This document shows positions 63,686 through 64,000 of a DNA stretch of 64,000 nt, in pieces. The DNA comes from Seonamhaeicola maritimus. GTDB lineage: Bacteria; Bacteroidota; Bacteroidia; Flavobacteriales; Flavobacteriaceae. Where the stretch lies: the NCBI RefSeq assembly GCF_008056315.1, contig NZ_VRKQ01000008.1:372001-436000 (forward strand). Reading direction: 5' to 3'. Numbering within the stretch: the first letter of the stretch is position 1; every line of letters starts with the position of its first letter. Below the pieces are notes generated by a model that worked only from the letters and a program-made list of their open reading frames with translations, made no database searches and was not told the DNA's origin. The position numbers were made by a program, and so were the translations under genes.

Positions 63686-64000
63686 ATGAGATTAATAACT
63701 TTAATATTTGCTCTTTTATTGTTGGGTTGTTCATCAAATAAAGCAAATAAACAGCCTAATATCATTTTAATAATGGCAGATGATTTGGGGTTCGAATGCA
63801 TTGGAAGCTACGGTGGAACTTCATACAAAACGCCTAATATTGATAAGTTGGCACAAACAGGTATTCAATTTAATCAGGCCTATGCTCAACCACTTTGTAC
63901 TAATACCCGAGTAAAGCTCATGACAGGTAAGTATAATTTTAGAAATTGGACTGCTTTTGGGATTTTAGATCCAGAAGAAAAAACTTTTGGTCATTTAATG
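63686..64000 (+). CDS. S1 family sulfatase, lipoprotein, N-terminal part
   Basis: The first 105 codons are visible; the gene runs off the right edge. ATG 63686 starts a lipoprotein signal ending at Cys15 (LLLLGCSS). The S1 fold begins with [15 protein letters not shown] (26-40), and the formylglycine site is [14 protein letters not shown] with Cys71. The usual Pro or Ala at the third position of the CxPxR motif is Asn here, while the rest of the motif is kept. It lies after the aldolase with a 129-bp gap that contains a small hairpin (TAAGC/GCTTA near 63622-63643). The target sugar cannot be told. Confidence 0.88.
   Translation, partial: MRLITLIFALLLLGCSSNKANKQPNIILIMADDLGFECIGSYGGTSYKTPNIDKLAQTGIQFNQAYAQPLCTNTRVKLMTGKYNFRNWTAFGILDPEEKTFGHLM

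Overview
The window reads as a low-GC marine flavobacterium (Bacteroidota, Flavobacteriaceae-like) that lives on algal polysaccharides. The grounds are two SusC/SusD pairs, a type IX secretion C-terminal sorting domain, many Bacteroidota-type lipoproteins, promoters of the TTTG-N19-TAnnTTTG type, four sulfatases and dense carbohydrate-active enzymes. I saw no rRNA, tRNA, CRISPR array, transposase or phage gene.

Region 1 (1-22440) is an alginate utilization locus. A PL6 lyase, a PL17 oligoalginate lyase and KdgF form one operon. Two SusC/SusD pairs follow, the second with two PKD-domain surface lipoproteins and a PL7 lyase. A GntR/FadR-type regulator, an ACS-family MFS transporter and an SDR (likely DEHU reductase) complete it. 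Polymer would be cut outside, imported through SusCD, reduced to unsaturated monomer by PL17, linearised by KdgF and reduced to 2-keto-3-deoxygluconate (KDG). Both susC promoters carry three tandem TTTGGTAAACCA-like boxes at an exact 13-bp period over the -7 element, followed by a conserved two-hairpin leader. No KDG kinase is in the window.

Region 2 (22652-64000) looks like an agar/porphyran-type galactan locus, without its own SusCD in view. On the minus strand are GH28-like plus two sulfatases (22652-27132), and GH2, GH16, an unassigned GH-like protein and a Tat-exported Gfo/Idh/MocA oxidoreductase (53132-60142). On the plus strand are GH117, an IclR regulator and a long operon (37178-47379). 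That operon carries a Zn-alcohol dehydrogenase, a KduD-like SDR, a sulfatase, an aldehyde dehydrogenase, a GH3, an enolase-superfamily cycloisomerase, an aldose epimerase and a RhaT-like transporter. The dehydrogenases and the cycloisomerase match the known 3,6-anhydro-L-galactose route, which also ends at KDG. A cytochrome P450 (51729-53135) fits oxidative demethylation of 6-O-methyl-galactose from porphyran. At the right end are an MFS transporter, a DgoD-like dehydratase, a KDPG/KDPGal aldolase and the start of another sulfatase.

The least explained part is a planctomycete-like set inside the galactan locus: a diheme-motif DUF1549/DUF1553 lipoprotein with a LamG-like insert, a Tat-exported DUF1501 protein and a Tat-exported beta-propeller (27369-33278), plus a separate PVC-type cytochrome c protein (47649-49853). 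With the P450 and the exported Gfo/Idh/MocA enzyme they suggest an oxidative arm of galactan breakdown. Two short motifs shared between galactan promoters (GAACATWTGTTT and AAGTATAGTTTWTGTCAAG) hint at two further regulators.
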